A stretch of 30,569 bases of DNA, from positions 1 to 30,569 of the forward strand of contig DLAL01000051.1 in NCBI GenBank assembly GCA_002493945.1, written 5' to 3'. The notes under the pieces are model-generated. The model searched no databases and had not been told where the DNA came from. It worked only from the letters and a program-made list of their open reading frames with translations. A program made the translations under genes and the position numbers. Below, one piece after another: positions 8,278 through 16,239 of the stretch. How positions within the stretch are numbered: position 1 is the first letter of the stretch; each line of letters starts with the position of its first letter. Source of the stretch: Porphyromonadaceae bacterium UBA7048. GTDB lineage: Bacteria; Bacteroidota; Bacteroidia; Bacteroidales; Muribaculaceae.

Positions 8278-10836
8278 TTATACCCAGAGAGTGTATGCAA
8301 AGTCCTGACGGTGGGGGAGTTCTGCGTTCTTGGGATAGAAGCGGAATCCGTAGCGGAATACGCCTGCGTCTTTGATCTTGGTCGAGAGTTCGTAGGTGAG
8401 GACGTTGCCTTCCTGCTTGACGACCTTGAATTCCTCGACGCGTGCGAGCGACTCGGCGCCGTCGGCCTGGCGGTAAACGACCATCTCGAGACCGAGATCA
8501 CGGCCGATGCCGTTGGTGTCAACGGTGATTTCGACACGGAAGGGCTCGCCGGCGAGACCTGATGCGATTTCGCCGCTGTGACGGATGTCGAGCACCTTGA
8601 TGCCGCTCCATTCCGAAGCCACTTTCTCCTTCCATGCCACGATGTTCTTGGCCAAAGTGAAGTTGTCGGCTGCAAGACGCTTGCTGCGTGCTGCTTCGGG
8701 GTCGTAGAAGCGTGCGATGTAGTCGTCGATCATGCGCTTCATGGTGAAGTGGGGAGCGATGTCGCCGATAGAGCCCTTGATGTACTGAATCCAGCGGGGC
8801 GAGTAGCCTGCGGAGTTCTTCTCGAAGTAGAGAGGGATGATTTCGTTCTCGAGCATCGAGTAGATGGTGGCTGCGTCGAGTTTGTCCTGCTGCTCCTGGT
8901 TGGTGTAGGTGCGCTTGTCGGTGAGAGCCCAGCCGGCCTGCTCGTTGAAGCGGTAGCCTTCGTACCACCAGCCGTCGAGGACGGAGAAGTTGAGGACGCC
9001 GTTCATCTCGGCCTTCTCGCCGGATGTGCCGGATGCCTCCAGAGGACGGGTGGGGGTGTTCAGCCAGATGTCGACGCCGGTGACGAGGCGCTTGGCCACG
9101 ATCATGTTGTAGTCCTCAAGGAAGATAATCTTGCCGAGGAACTCGGGGCGGCGGCTGATCTCGACGATGCGCTTGATCAGGCCCTGGCCTGCGCCGTCGG
9201 CGGGGTGAGCCTTGCCGGCGAAGATGAACTGCACGGGGAACTTCTCGTTGTTCACAATCTTGGCCAGACGGTCGAGGTCGGTGAAGAGAAGGTGTGCGCG
9301 CTTGTATGTGGCGAAGCGGCGTGCGAAGCCGATGATGAGAGCGTTGGGGTTGATGCGGTCGAGGATGTTCACCACAGCTCCGGGATCGCCCTGGTTGGCG
9401 AGCCACTTCTCCTTGAAGTCGCGGCGGAGGAAGTTGATGAACTTGTTCTTCATCGTCACACGCATGTTCCAGATGTCGCGGTCAGGCACATCGAAGATGC
9501 CGCGCCATGCAGCGGGGTCGCTCTGGTTGTCGAATACCTGTGCGCCGAGGCGTTCGCGGTAGAATTCCTTCCATTCGGAAGCGGCCCATGTGGGCATGTG
9601 TACACCGTTGGTGACATATCCTACGTGGCTTTCTTCCCACGAATATCCCTTCCAGATGCCTGCGAACATCTTCTTCGACACTTCGCCGTGGAGCCAGCTT
9701 ACGCCGTTGGCTTCCTGGCAGGTGTTGAGGGCGAAGACGCTCATGGAGAAGCGTTCGTTGGTGTCGGGATTCTCGCGGCCCATGTTCATGAGGTCGTTCC
9801 AGCTGATGCCGAGCTTGGCGGGGAACTCGCCCATGTACTTGCCGAAGAGTCCTTCGTCGAAGTAGTCGTGGCCTGCGGGGACGGGGGTGTGGACGGTGTA
9901 GAGGCTCGATGCGCGGACGAGCTCGAGGGCTACGTTGAAGTCAAGACCGTCATTCTGCACGTAGTCGACCAGACGCTGGAGGTTGAGCAGAGCGGCGTGG
10001 CCTTCGTTGCAGTGATAGAGCTGCGAGTGTACGCCGAGCTTGTGGAGCATGAGGACACCGCCGATGCCGAGGAGGTATTCCTGCTTGATGCGGTTCTCCC
10101 AGTCGCCGCCGTAGAGCTGGTGAGTGATGGGACGGTCGAACTCGCTGTTCATGTCGAAGTCGGTGTCCATCAGGTAGAGCTTCATGCGGCCCACGTTCAC
10201 GCGCCAGATGTGGCAGTAGATGATTCGGCCGGGGAAGGGCACTTCGAGAATCATTGGACGTCCGTCCTTCTCCATCATCTGCTCGATGGGGAGCTGGTTG
10301 AAGTTCTGGGGTTCGTAGTTGGCTATCTGCTGACCGTCGACGCTGAGTGACTGGGTGAAGTAGCCGAATTTATAGAGGAAGCCGACTGCAGTCATGTCGA
10401 TGCAGCTGTCGGATGCTTCCTTGATATAGTCGCCGGCGAGTACGCCGAGGCCGCCGGAGTAGATTTTGAGGCAGTTGCACAGACCGTATTCCATTGAGAA
10501 GTACGATACCGAAGGCACGTCCTTGCGCATGGGCTTGGCCATGTATTCGAGGAAGTCTGCGTATACGCGGTTGAGGTCGGCCATGAAGGCTTTGTCGGCC
10601 ATGAGCTCGCTCACGCGTTCGGAAGTGAGGTTCTGGATGAGGATGACAGGATTCTCGCCTGTCTTGCGCCACATGTCGGGATTGATGGAGCGGAAGAGAG
10701 CTTTAGCCTCGCTGTTCCACACCCACCAGAGGTTCTTGGCGAGTGTCTCGAGGGGCTTGAGCTGTGAGGGCAGCTCTGATTTTACAGTAATGTCACGCCA
10801 TACGGGGGCGTTGGTGTTACTTACAGAAAGTTTCAT
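8278..10836 (-). CDS. glgP: Alpha-glucan (glycogen) phosphorylase, GT35, short DUF3417 type
   Basis: The 852-residue enzyme releases glucose-1-phosphate from alpha-1,4-glucan, using pyridoxal phosphate. Its N-terminus (about 1-115, with ETLAKNLWWVWN) matches the DUF3417 domain that marks the Thermotoga/Bacteroidetes-type alpha-glucan phosphorylases. Then come FSMEYGLCNCLKIYSGGLGVLAGD (114-136), HCNEGHAA (275-282), TVHTPVPAGHD (314-324), GFARRFATYKRA (503-514) and the cofactor-binding segment EASGTSGEKAEMNG, in which Lys608 is the expected Schiff-base lysine. A beta-rich C-terminal stretch of about 110 residues (from about 740) may be an extra sugar- or protein-binding domain. The gene lies 42 bases downstream of a GT3 glycogen synthase and ends at a strong terminator, so synthesis and breakdown enzymes of glycogen share one transcript. 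Confidence 0.95.
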   Translation of the reverse strand: MKLSVSNTNAPVWRDITVKSELPSQLKPLETLAKNLWWVWNSEAKALFRSINPDMWRKTGENPVILIQNLTSERVSELMADKAFMADLNRVYADFLEYMAKPMRKDVPSVSYFSMEYGLCNCLKIYSGGLGVLAGDYIKEASDSCIDMTAVGFLYKFGYFTQSLSVDGQQIANYEPQNFNQLPIEQMMEKDGRPMILEVPFPGRIIYCHIWRVNVGRMKLYLMDTDFDMNSEFDRPITHQLYGGDWENRIKQEYLLGIGGVLMLHKLGVHSQLYHCNEGHAALLNLQRLVDYVQNDGLDFNVALELVRASSLYTVHTPVPAGHDYFDEGLFGKYMGEFPAKLGISWNDLMNMGRENPDTNERFSMSVFALNTCQEANGVSWLHGEVSKKMFAGIWKGYSWEESHVGYVTNGVHMPTWAASEWKEFYRERLGAQVFDNQSDPAAWRGIFDVPDRDIWNMRVTMKNKFINFLRRDFKEKWLANQGDPGAVVNILDRINPNALIIGFARRFATYKRAHLLFTDLDRLAKIVNNEKFPVQFIFAGKAHPADGAGQGLIKRIVEISRRPEFLGKIIFLEDYNMIVAKRLVTGVDIWLNTPTRPLEASGTSGEKAEMNGVLNFSVLDGWWYEGYRFNEQAGWALTDKRTYTNQEQQDKLDAATIYSMLENEIIPLYFEKNSAGYSPRWIQYIKGSIGDIAPHFTMKRMIDDYIARFYDPEAARSKRLAADNFTLAKNIVAWKEKVASEWSGIKVLDIRHSGEIASGLAGEPFRVEITVDTNGIGRDLGLEMVVYRQADGAESLARVEEFKVVKQEGNVLTYELSTKIKDAGVFRYGFRFYPKNAELPHRQDFAYTLWV

Positions 10837-10878
10837 ATTATTCCTATTAATATTTCTAAATCTGTGATGTCCGGGGAG

Positions 10879-12537
10879 TTACTTCCCGACAGCGGCTTCG
10901 GCGGCAGCCTGGGCGGCGGCATCGAAGGCTTCGTAGTAGTACTTGATGAAGTCGGTCCATGTGGCGCGTGAAGCCGTAGCCTGTGCGGCTGCACGGGCTT
11001 TCTTTGCTGATGCGGCGTCAAGAGCCGATGCGTCGAGTATCTTGCGGGCTATGGCCTCGACTGTCTCTCCGTAGTTGTGGTCGGTTCGGCTCACTACTTC
11101 TACACCGCAGTTCGCGAATGTGGGATGAGGCTCTGCGGATAGCACCCATCGTCCGAAGCCGGCGAGGGTAGTGGTGACAGTCGGGACGCCGAAGGCCACG
11201 CTCTCGTGCGGAGTGTAGCCCCACGGCTCGTAGTACGAGGCGAAGACCGTAAGGTCAAGCCCCGGCAGAAGTTCGTAGTAAGTATGCTGGAACACTCCGT
11301 CGGTGCCGTTCAGATAGCAGGGCACGTAGATGACGGATACGCCCGACTGCACTCCGGCACCGAATCCGAGCTGACGGATGCGGTTGAAGATAGGGTCGCT
11401 GTCGGGATTGTGCAGGTTGTGAGTGATGACGGGGTCGGTAAGTCCGCGGTGGTTGCTTTCGGCCATGCGGAGAGGCAGTTCGGGACGGACTCCGGCTTCC
11501 CAGGCCGGGACGAGCACCAGAGCCAGGATGCGTCGCGAAGGATGCAGGTCGGCCACGCGGCGCACGGCGTCGAGATATACGTCGATGCCTTTGTTGCGGT
11601 ATTCGCATCGGCCCGATGTGGCTACGATGAATGTATCGTCGGTGTATTCGGTGCCGTTGAGGGTGGATGCCACCTCGAAGATGCGCTTGCGTGCGGCTTC
11701 GCGTGCCTGCGCGTATGCCTTGCGGCCGGGCACGAAGTCAGGCTCGAATCCGTTGGGTGTGACCAGCGGGCGGCGTCCCAGCAGCTGCTCAGCCTCGTCG
11801 GCTGTGACTTCGCTGACTGTGGTGAAGGCGTCGGCGTTGAGCGCGGCGGCTTTCTCCAGCGAGTGCTTGGACTGCATGTTCAGCTCGTCGGCCATCTGGT
11901 CGCCATTGTAGTTGTGCAGCTGGTCGTAGAGAGGCTTGCCGTTGCCGCAGATGCTGCGGCCTATGCTGGTGGCGTGGGTGGTGAATATGGTGGCGACACG
12001 GGGCATGTCGGCCTTGAGTGTGAGCAGACCCATTGCTGTGGTCCACTCGTCGAAGAGAGCGGCGACATGAGAGGGGTCGGCTTTGAAGTACATTATAAGG
12101 CTCTCTATCACTTCGGCTGCAGCGCGTCCGAAGGCGCAGCCTTCGTCGTAGTCGCCGTATGCGTGGAGCGAATCCACGCCGTAGAGATTCCACATCCGGG
12201 TATAGGCGTCATCCTTGGAGCGGTACATGCCGTCGAACTTCACCAGCACGGCTACGGGCTTGCCCGGTACGTCCCAGCGGCCTACGCGCACGTCAACCCC
12301 TTCGGGCAACATCGCTTTTTTTGCCCATGCCTTGAGGAGCGACGGCGTCTCTATGAAATATGGTGAAGGGTTATCCTCGCTCCATACATCGGGTCCTATA
12401 AAGATGAAGCGGTCTTTGTAGCGCTCCTTGAGAGTCTTGGACTTGCTTGACAGCACCGTGTAGATGCCGCCGATTTTATTGCAAACTTCCCAACTTACCT
12501 CAAAAAGCAAATCAATTTCCTGATGATTATTGTCCAT
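10879..12537 (-). CDS. Glycogen synthase, eukaryotic-like GT3 family
   Basis: The 552-residue protein builds glycogen from a nucleotide-activated glucose. Unlike the usual bacterial GlgA (GT5), it resembles the GT3 synthases of fungi and animals, as is common in Bacteroidetes. Evidence is the N-terminal FEVSWEVCNKIGGIYTVLSSK (KIGG at 21-24, the nucleotide-sugar loop), TIFTTHATSIGRS (183-194), NTDAF-like and TVSEVTADEAEQLL (240-252), TPNGFEPD, the second-domain TSGRCEYRNKGIDVYLDA, and the acceptor-side YYEPWGYTPHESVAFGVPTVTT with Glu437 and Glu445. It lacks the long regulatory tail of the animal enzymes and ends in an Ala-rich helix. It is the first gene of an operon with glgP and has a full promoter match upstream. 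Confidence 0.93.
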   Translation of the reverse strand: MDNNHQEIDLLFEVSWEVCNKIGGIYTVLSSKSKTLKERYKDRFIFIGPDVWSEDNPSPYFIETPSLLKAWAKKAMLPEGVDVRVGRWDVPGKPVAVLVKFDGMYRSKDDAYTRMWNLYGVDSLHAYGDYDEGCAFGRAAAEVIESLIMYFKADPSHVAALFDEWTTAMGLLTLKADMPRVATIFTTHATSIGRSICGNGKPLYDQLHNYNGDQMADELNMQSKHSLEKAAALNADAFTTVSEVTADEAEQLLGRRPLVTPNGFEPDFVPGRKAYAQAREAARKRIFEVASTLNGTEYTDDTFIVATSGRCEYRNKGIDVYLDAVRRVADLHPSRRILALVLVPAWEAGVRPELPLRMAESNHRGLTDPVITHNLHNPDSDPIFNRIRQLGFGAGVQSGVSVIYVPCYLNGTDGVFQHTYYELLPGLDLTVFASYYEPWGYTPHESVAFGVPTVTTTLAGFGRWVLSAEPHPTFANCGVEVVSRTDHNYGETVEAIARKILDASALDAASAKKARAAAQATASRATWTDFIKYYYEAFDAAAQAAAEAAVGK

Positions 12538-12569
12538 GAATTAAGAGAACGTCAATCTGGTTGAGGTCG

Positions 12570-12600
12570 CAAAGTTACGAAAATTTTTTCATTTTTCAAA
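12570..12600 (-). promoter_or_regulatory. Bacteroidetes-type promoter of the glycogen operon
   Basis: Read on the minus strand, a -33 box TTTG (12600-12597) and a -7 box TAACTTTG (12577-12570) are separated by 19 bases, a full consensus match. Transcription would start near 12563, about 26 bases before the ATG at 12537. Confidence 0.8.
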
Positions 12601-12670
12601 ATATATGTTCATAGTCAATGGTTTATGCGCGCTCAGAGATGCTCCCTGGGCGTCTCGGCCTCCGTGCGTA

Positions 12671-12719
12671 TACAGAAAGGACCGGACTCTGCCGTGCGGC
12701 GGAATCCGGTCCTTCTGTA
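12671..12719 (-). terminator. Hairpin downstream of the Wzc-like gene, probable terminator
   Basis: The arms TACAGAAAGGACCGGA (12671-12686) and TCCGGTCCTTCTGTA (12705-12719) pair along their whole length with one bulged A, and a small GCC/GGC stem sits in the loop. It begins 39 bases past the stop of the Wzc-like gene. There is no T-run, so the terminator role is likely rather than certain. Confidence 0.6.
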
Positions 12720-12757
12720 TGATGTGTCGCCCGCGTTGCGGAAGCGGGGCGCGTGCG

Positions 12758-15199
12758 TTACTTCTTGCTTGCGTCTCCTTCGTCGGCCGTGGTCTGGCTG
12801 TTGGAGTAGCCGTATCCGTAAGCCTTGCGGTTCTTGCTCGAGCTTGAGTAGTAGCCGTAGCGGCGGTAGAGATAGGAGTTCGATGTGATGTTGACGCCGT
12901 TGAGCACGATGTAGACCGAGGGGAACTTGCCCGAGGCCACCGATTCGTGGAGCACGCTGAGACTCTTCTTGGTGGAGTAGTTGGCGCGGGCCACGAAGAG
13001 CTGCATGTCGGTGTGGCGTGTGATGAGGAAAGTATCCGAGATGACACCCACGGGAGCCGAGTCGATGATGACATAGTCGAATTCGTAGCGGAGTTCGGAT
13101 ATCATCTTGCCCATGTTGTCGGACAGCAGCAGTTCGTTGGGATTCGGCGGAACGGGGCCTGCGGGAAGGACGTACAGGTCGGGGCTGAGCTTGCTCTGCA
13201 CGAGCAGCTTGTTCAGGTCGGTTTCCTGTCCGGAGAGGAAGGTGGTCACGCCCTTGCGGTTCGAGAGGCCGAAACTGTGGGCGAGCATGGGGCGGCGCAG
13301 GTCGAGTCCGACTACGGCCACGCGTTTGCCCATCAGGACGTAGGTCATGGCGAGGTTGGCGGTGATGAATGTCTTGCCTTCGCCAGAGACGGTCGATGTG
13401 ACGAGTATGACGCGGCCGTCGCGTCCGGCCTTGGTGAATGATATATTGCTGCGGAGCAGACGGAAGAGCTCTGCCGCGGCGCTGTTGGCGCCTTTCTCCA
13501 CGGCCAGACCGTTGGAGCAGATGTCGTTCTGCGGCACGTGGCAGATTTCGCCGATGACGGGCACGGTGGTGAGTCTTGAGAGCTCGTCCTTGTCAGAGAA
13601 GCGCGGGAAGAAGGTGCGGCGCAGGAAGAGGATGATAGCCGGGATGCCTGCGCCGAGGATGAATGCCATGGCCAGTATCGTCATGCGGCGCGGCGATATG
13701 GGGCCCTCGGCTATCGGGTCGTCGATGAGGCGTGCGGTGTTGGTGGCCAGGGTTTTCTGCAGGGCTATCTCCTCGCGGCGCTGGAGGAGGAAGGTGTAGA
13801 TGTTCACCTTCACCTGCTGCTCGCGGAATATCTCCTGGAAGCCTTTGTCGACTGCCGGGGTCGATGCGAGCTGGCCGGCGCTTGCGCTCTCCAGACGGCT
13901 CAGCGACTGGCGGTTCTGACGCAGGGCGCGCTTGGAGGTCTCAAGGCTGCGGAGTATGTTCTCTTTGTCTCGGGTGATTTCTTCCTTGACGCTGAGCACC
14001 AGGGGATTATCGGGCGTCGAGCCGTCAAGGGCGCGATTGAGGCGCACAAGTTTCCTGTTATACTCATCGATGGTTCTGGATATATTGGGGTCGTCGATGA
14101 GGGCAGGAAGGGGAGTGTAGAGATCGCTCTGCGATATGATACGCTCGATTTCGGCGTATATGGCTTCCTGAGCGTCAATCTTGGCGATTTCCTTCTCGTA
14201 GTTGCTCTTCAGGCTCAGGCTGAGGGTCGACTGTGCCTGGATGTCGGTGATGGAGTGAGCCTGACGGTAGGCCTGCAGACGGTCTTCCACGTCTTTGAGC
14301 TCGCCGTTGATCATCATGAGGCGGTCAATGATGAATGCTTCGGTCTGGACGGCCGAGCGGTTCTTGTCCTCGATGATGTCGCGGTTATAGAAGTCGAGCA
14401 GCACGTTGATGAGATCTACGCCTATTGCAGGGAGCGGAGTGCTGTAAGAAACGCGTATGATTTTCTCCGAATTCTTGGCGAACTCTATGTTCAGCCCTCC
14501 GGCCACTCCGGCGGCAGCGTTCTTGGAGCTTACTATGTCTATGTATTCAGTGCCGTCGAGCGGTTCTGCATCCTCGATGCCTTCAAGAGCCGGGTTGATG
14601 CTGAGCGCCACTTCGCCGGCCGATAACTTGACGACAGTAGGAAGGGTCACGTCCCTGAGCTCGGCTTCTTCTTTGCCGGCTCCGGTCTCGTAGTTGATGT
14701 CGATGTCATATTTGTCTGTGCCATTGCCTTTTACGGTCAGCAGTATGCGGCCTTTGAGTGCGTCCAGCTGCTCGCGGCTCATATGCGCCGTCACGGGTTG
14801 GTTGCGGTATAGGGGCACATCACGGAAAGTGCCTTTCAGCGAGTAGCGGTACATCAGACCGAGAGAGTCGACAATCTTCACCAGATTGTTCCTCGACTTG
14901 AGCACTTCAAGTTCTGTTTCGTCGATATAGTTCTTGAAAGCCACCATAGGGTCGGCGGCTTCGCTGAGGTTGAACGTGTTCTGTGACGAATTCTGATCCT
15001 GACGCAGATATATTGAGGCATTTATCTGATATACGGGAACCTGCTTCGCTATGTAGAACAGTGCGGCGATTAGGCAGATGATAATCGAAAGGACGAACCA
15101 CCGCCAGTTGGCCAGGAACATCAGCAGCAGATCGGAGATGTCTATGGACTCTTCCGCCGCGGTAGCCTGACTCTGTTGATTCATGTTTTCTGTTGCCAT
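12758..15199 (-). CDS. Wzc-like polysaccharide co-polymerase and tyrosine autokinase (BY-kinase)
   Basis: The 813-residue inner-membrane protein controls chain length and export of capsule or exopolysaccharide. It has a Wzz domain between membrane segments at about 34-50 and 507-527, with a long coiled-coil periplasmic part (about 275-480). The cytoplasmic BY-kinase domain shows Walker A TSTVSGEGKTF (601-611), Walker A' VVGLDLRRP (629-637) and Walker B DYVIIDSAP (708-716). The C-terminal 40 residues carry eight tyrosines (776, 778, 781, 783, 784, 794, 796, 798), the autophosphorylation cluster. It is translated 30 bases after the Wza-like lipoprotein gene, and together they would form the trans-envelope export channel. 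No matching tyrosine phosphatase, Wzx/Wzy or glycosyltransferase gene is in the window; the dehydratase at 262-2292 is the only other polysaccharide gene. Confidence 0.93.
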   Translation of the reverse strand: MATENMNQQSQATAAEESIDISDLLLMFLANWRWFVLSIIICLIAALFYIAKQVPVYQINASIYLRQDQNSSQNTFNLSEAADPMVAFKNYIDETELEVLKSRNNLVKIVDSLGLMYRYSLKGTFRDVPLYRNQPVTAHMSREQLDALKGRILLTVKGNGTDKYDIDINYETGAGKEEAELRDVTLPTVVKLSAGEVALSINPALEGIEDAEPLDGTEYIDIVSSKNAAAGVAGGLNIEFAKNSEKIIRVSYSTPLPAIGVDLINVLLDFYNRDIIEDKNRSAVQTEAFIIDRLMMINGELKDVEDRLQAYRQAHSITDIQAQSTLSLSLKSNYEKEIAKIDAQEAIYAEIERIISQSDLYTPLPALIDDPNISRTIDEYNRKLVRLNRALDGSTPDNPLVLSVKEEITRDKENILRSLETSKRALRQNRQSLSRLESASAGQLASTPAVDKGFQEIFREQQVKVNIYTFLLQRREEIALQKTLATNTARLIDDPIAEGPISPRRMTILAMAFILGAGIPAIILFLRRTFFPRFSDKDELSRLTTVPVIGEICHVPQNDICSNGLAVEKGANSAAAELFRLLRSNISFTKAGRDGRVILVTSTVSGEGKTFITANLAMTYVLMGKRVAVVGLDLRRPMLAHSFGLSNRKGVTTFLSGQETDLNKLLVQSKLSPDLYVLPAGPVPPNPNELLLSDNMGKMISELRYEFDYVIIDSAPVGVISDTFLITRHTDMQLFVARANYSTKKSLSVLHESVASGKFPSVYIVLNGVNITSNSYLYRRYGYYSSSSKNRKAYGYGYSNSQTTADEGDASKK

Positions 15200-15229
15200 G
15201 ACAGTTATATGGTTGAGTGCTGTATCGTC

Positions 15230-16078
15230 TTACTTTGAAAGGTTGACAATGCCGATAATAAGTGAGGCAAGCGATGAGATGCCGCCTACGACGGTGATTG
15301 TAGCCTGTACACCGGGGTTGAGCGACCAGGCTTTAGAGCGCATTGACTTGTTGGGCTCTACGTATATCACGTCGTTCTGCTGTAGGTTATAATATGGTGA
15401 CGTGAAGAGTGAATTGTCGTGGAGGTTGATGCGCACGGCCTCGCGTGTGCCGTCGACGTTGGTGCGGTAGAGCAGGATGTTCTCACGGTCGCCCTGGATG
15501 TCAAGGTCTCCGGCCATGGATATGGCTTCGAGGAATGTCATACGCTCGTTCTTAGACTGATACTGGCCGGGATTCCTTACTGCGCCGATGATGGTGACGC
15601 GGAAGTTCATCAGACGGATGTCTATGACAGGCTTCTCTGTCACATACTTGGGATAGATGAGCTCGCTGAGTTTCTCCGATACCTGTTGCTTGGTCAGACC
15701 GGCCACTTCAACTTTGCCGAGAATGGGGAAGTCGATGGTGCCGTCTGCGTTCACCAGATAGTAGTCCATCGACACTTCAAGACCTGCATTGCCCAGCTGA
15801 GTGTTAGTTTGCGACAGGATGCCGATGCTGCCGTCCGGCTCGATGTATTTGTTTTTGTTGAACGGAGCCATCGCGGCCATGTTCGTTCCGGAAACATTGA
15901 TGTTAAGAAGGTCTCCGACGGCTATCACAGGTTCGGGAACCGGGGTCTGGGACAGTACTTGAGCTGACACCTCGTCAATGTCCGTGAAGTATGGAACTTT
16001 TTTTGATGATGAGCCGCAGCTCGCTAACGAGAGCGCGGCAAGGATATAAATGATGATTTTGGCTGTAAATCGGCTCAT
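15230..16078 (-). CDS. Wza-like outer-membrane polysaccharide export lipoprotein
   Basis: The 282-residue protein starts with a lipoprotein signal (lipobox LASC, Cys21). A Poly_export domain follows (about 50-145, with VAVGDLLNINVSG-like residues and YLVNADGTIDFPILGKVEVAGLTKQQV), then a SLBB-type domain (about 150-235, VTIIGAVRNPGQY and FLEAISMAGDLDIQGDRENILLYR). The C-terminal stretch ATITVVGGISSLASLIIGIVNL (about 259-280) is hydrophobic and probably crosses the outer membrane, as the C-terminal helix of E. coli Wza does. It is shorter than E. coli Wza (379), as is usual for Bacteroidetes forms. It is the promoter-proximal gene of a two-gene unit with the Wzc-like kinase. Confidence 0.93.
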   Translation of the reverse strand: MSRFTAKIIIYILAALSLASCGSSSKKVPYFTDIDEVSAQVLSQTPVPEPVIAVGDLLNINVSGTNMAAMAPFNKNKYIEPDGSIGILSQTNTQLGNAGLEVSMDYYLVNADGTIDFPILGKVEVAGLTKQQVSEKLSELIYPKYVTEKPVIDIRLMNFRVTIIGAVRNPGQYQSKNERMTFLEAISMAGDLDIQGDRENILLYRTNVDGTREAVRINLHDNSLFTSPYYNLQQNDVIYVEPNKSMRSKAWSLNPGVQATITVVGGISSLASLIIGIVNLSK

Positions 16079-16140
16079 TTTCTTTGCAAAGGGAGGTTGG
16101 TGAGGTCCTGAGGTTTATAAAATGCGACACAATTGCGCCG

Positions 16141-16172
16141 CAAAGATAGTTACTTTTTCTTATATATGCAAA
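16141..16172 (-). promoter_or_regulatory. Bacteroidetes-type promoter of the wza-wzc-like unit
   Basis: On the minus strand the -33 box TTTG (16172-16169) and -7 box TATCTTTG (16148-16141) are 20 bases apart, a full match to TTTG-N19-21-TANNTTTG. Transcription would start near 16134, leaving a leader of about 56 bases before the ATG at 16078. Confidence 0.8.
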
Positions 16173-16239
16173 ATTCCTCTATAAAATCACCGTTTTGGGC
16201 CATTACAGGCGCATTTTCCTTCATGCGTTGTCATTTTTG

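Noticed and set aside
8578..10350. Open frame of 590 codons opposite glgP
   Set aside because: Val/Glu/Asp-rich shadow; glgP motifs are complete on the other strand.
12758..13074. Short overlapping frames within the Wzc-like gene 3' end
   Set aside because: Ser/Thr/Arg-rich out-of-frame products; the BY-kinase frame explains the sequence.
16149..16239. Small hairpin (CGCAT/ATGCG) downstream of the AAA-TOPRIM gene as a terminator
   Set aside because: Only 5 bp, without a U-run; too weak to call.
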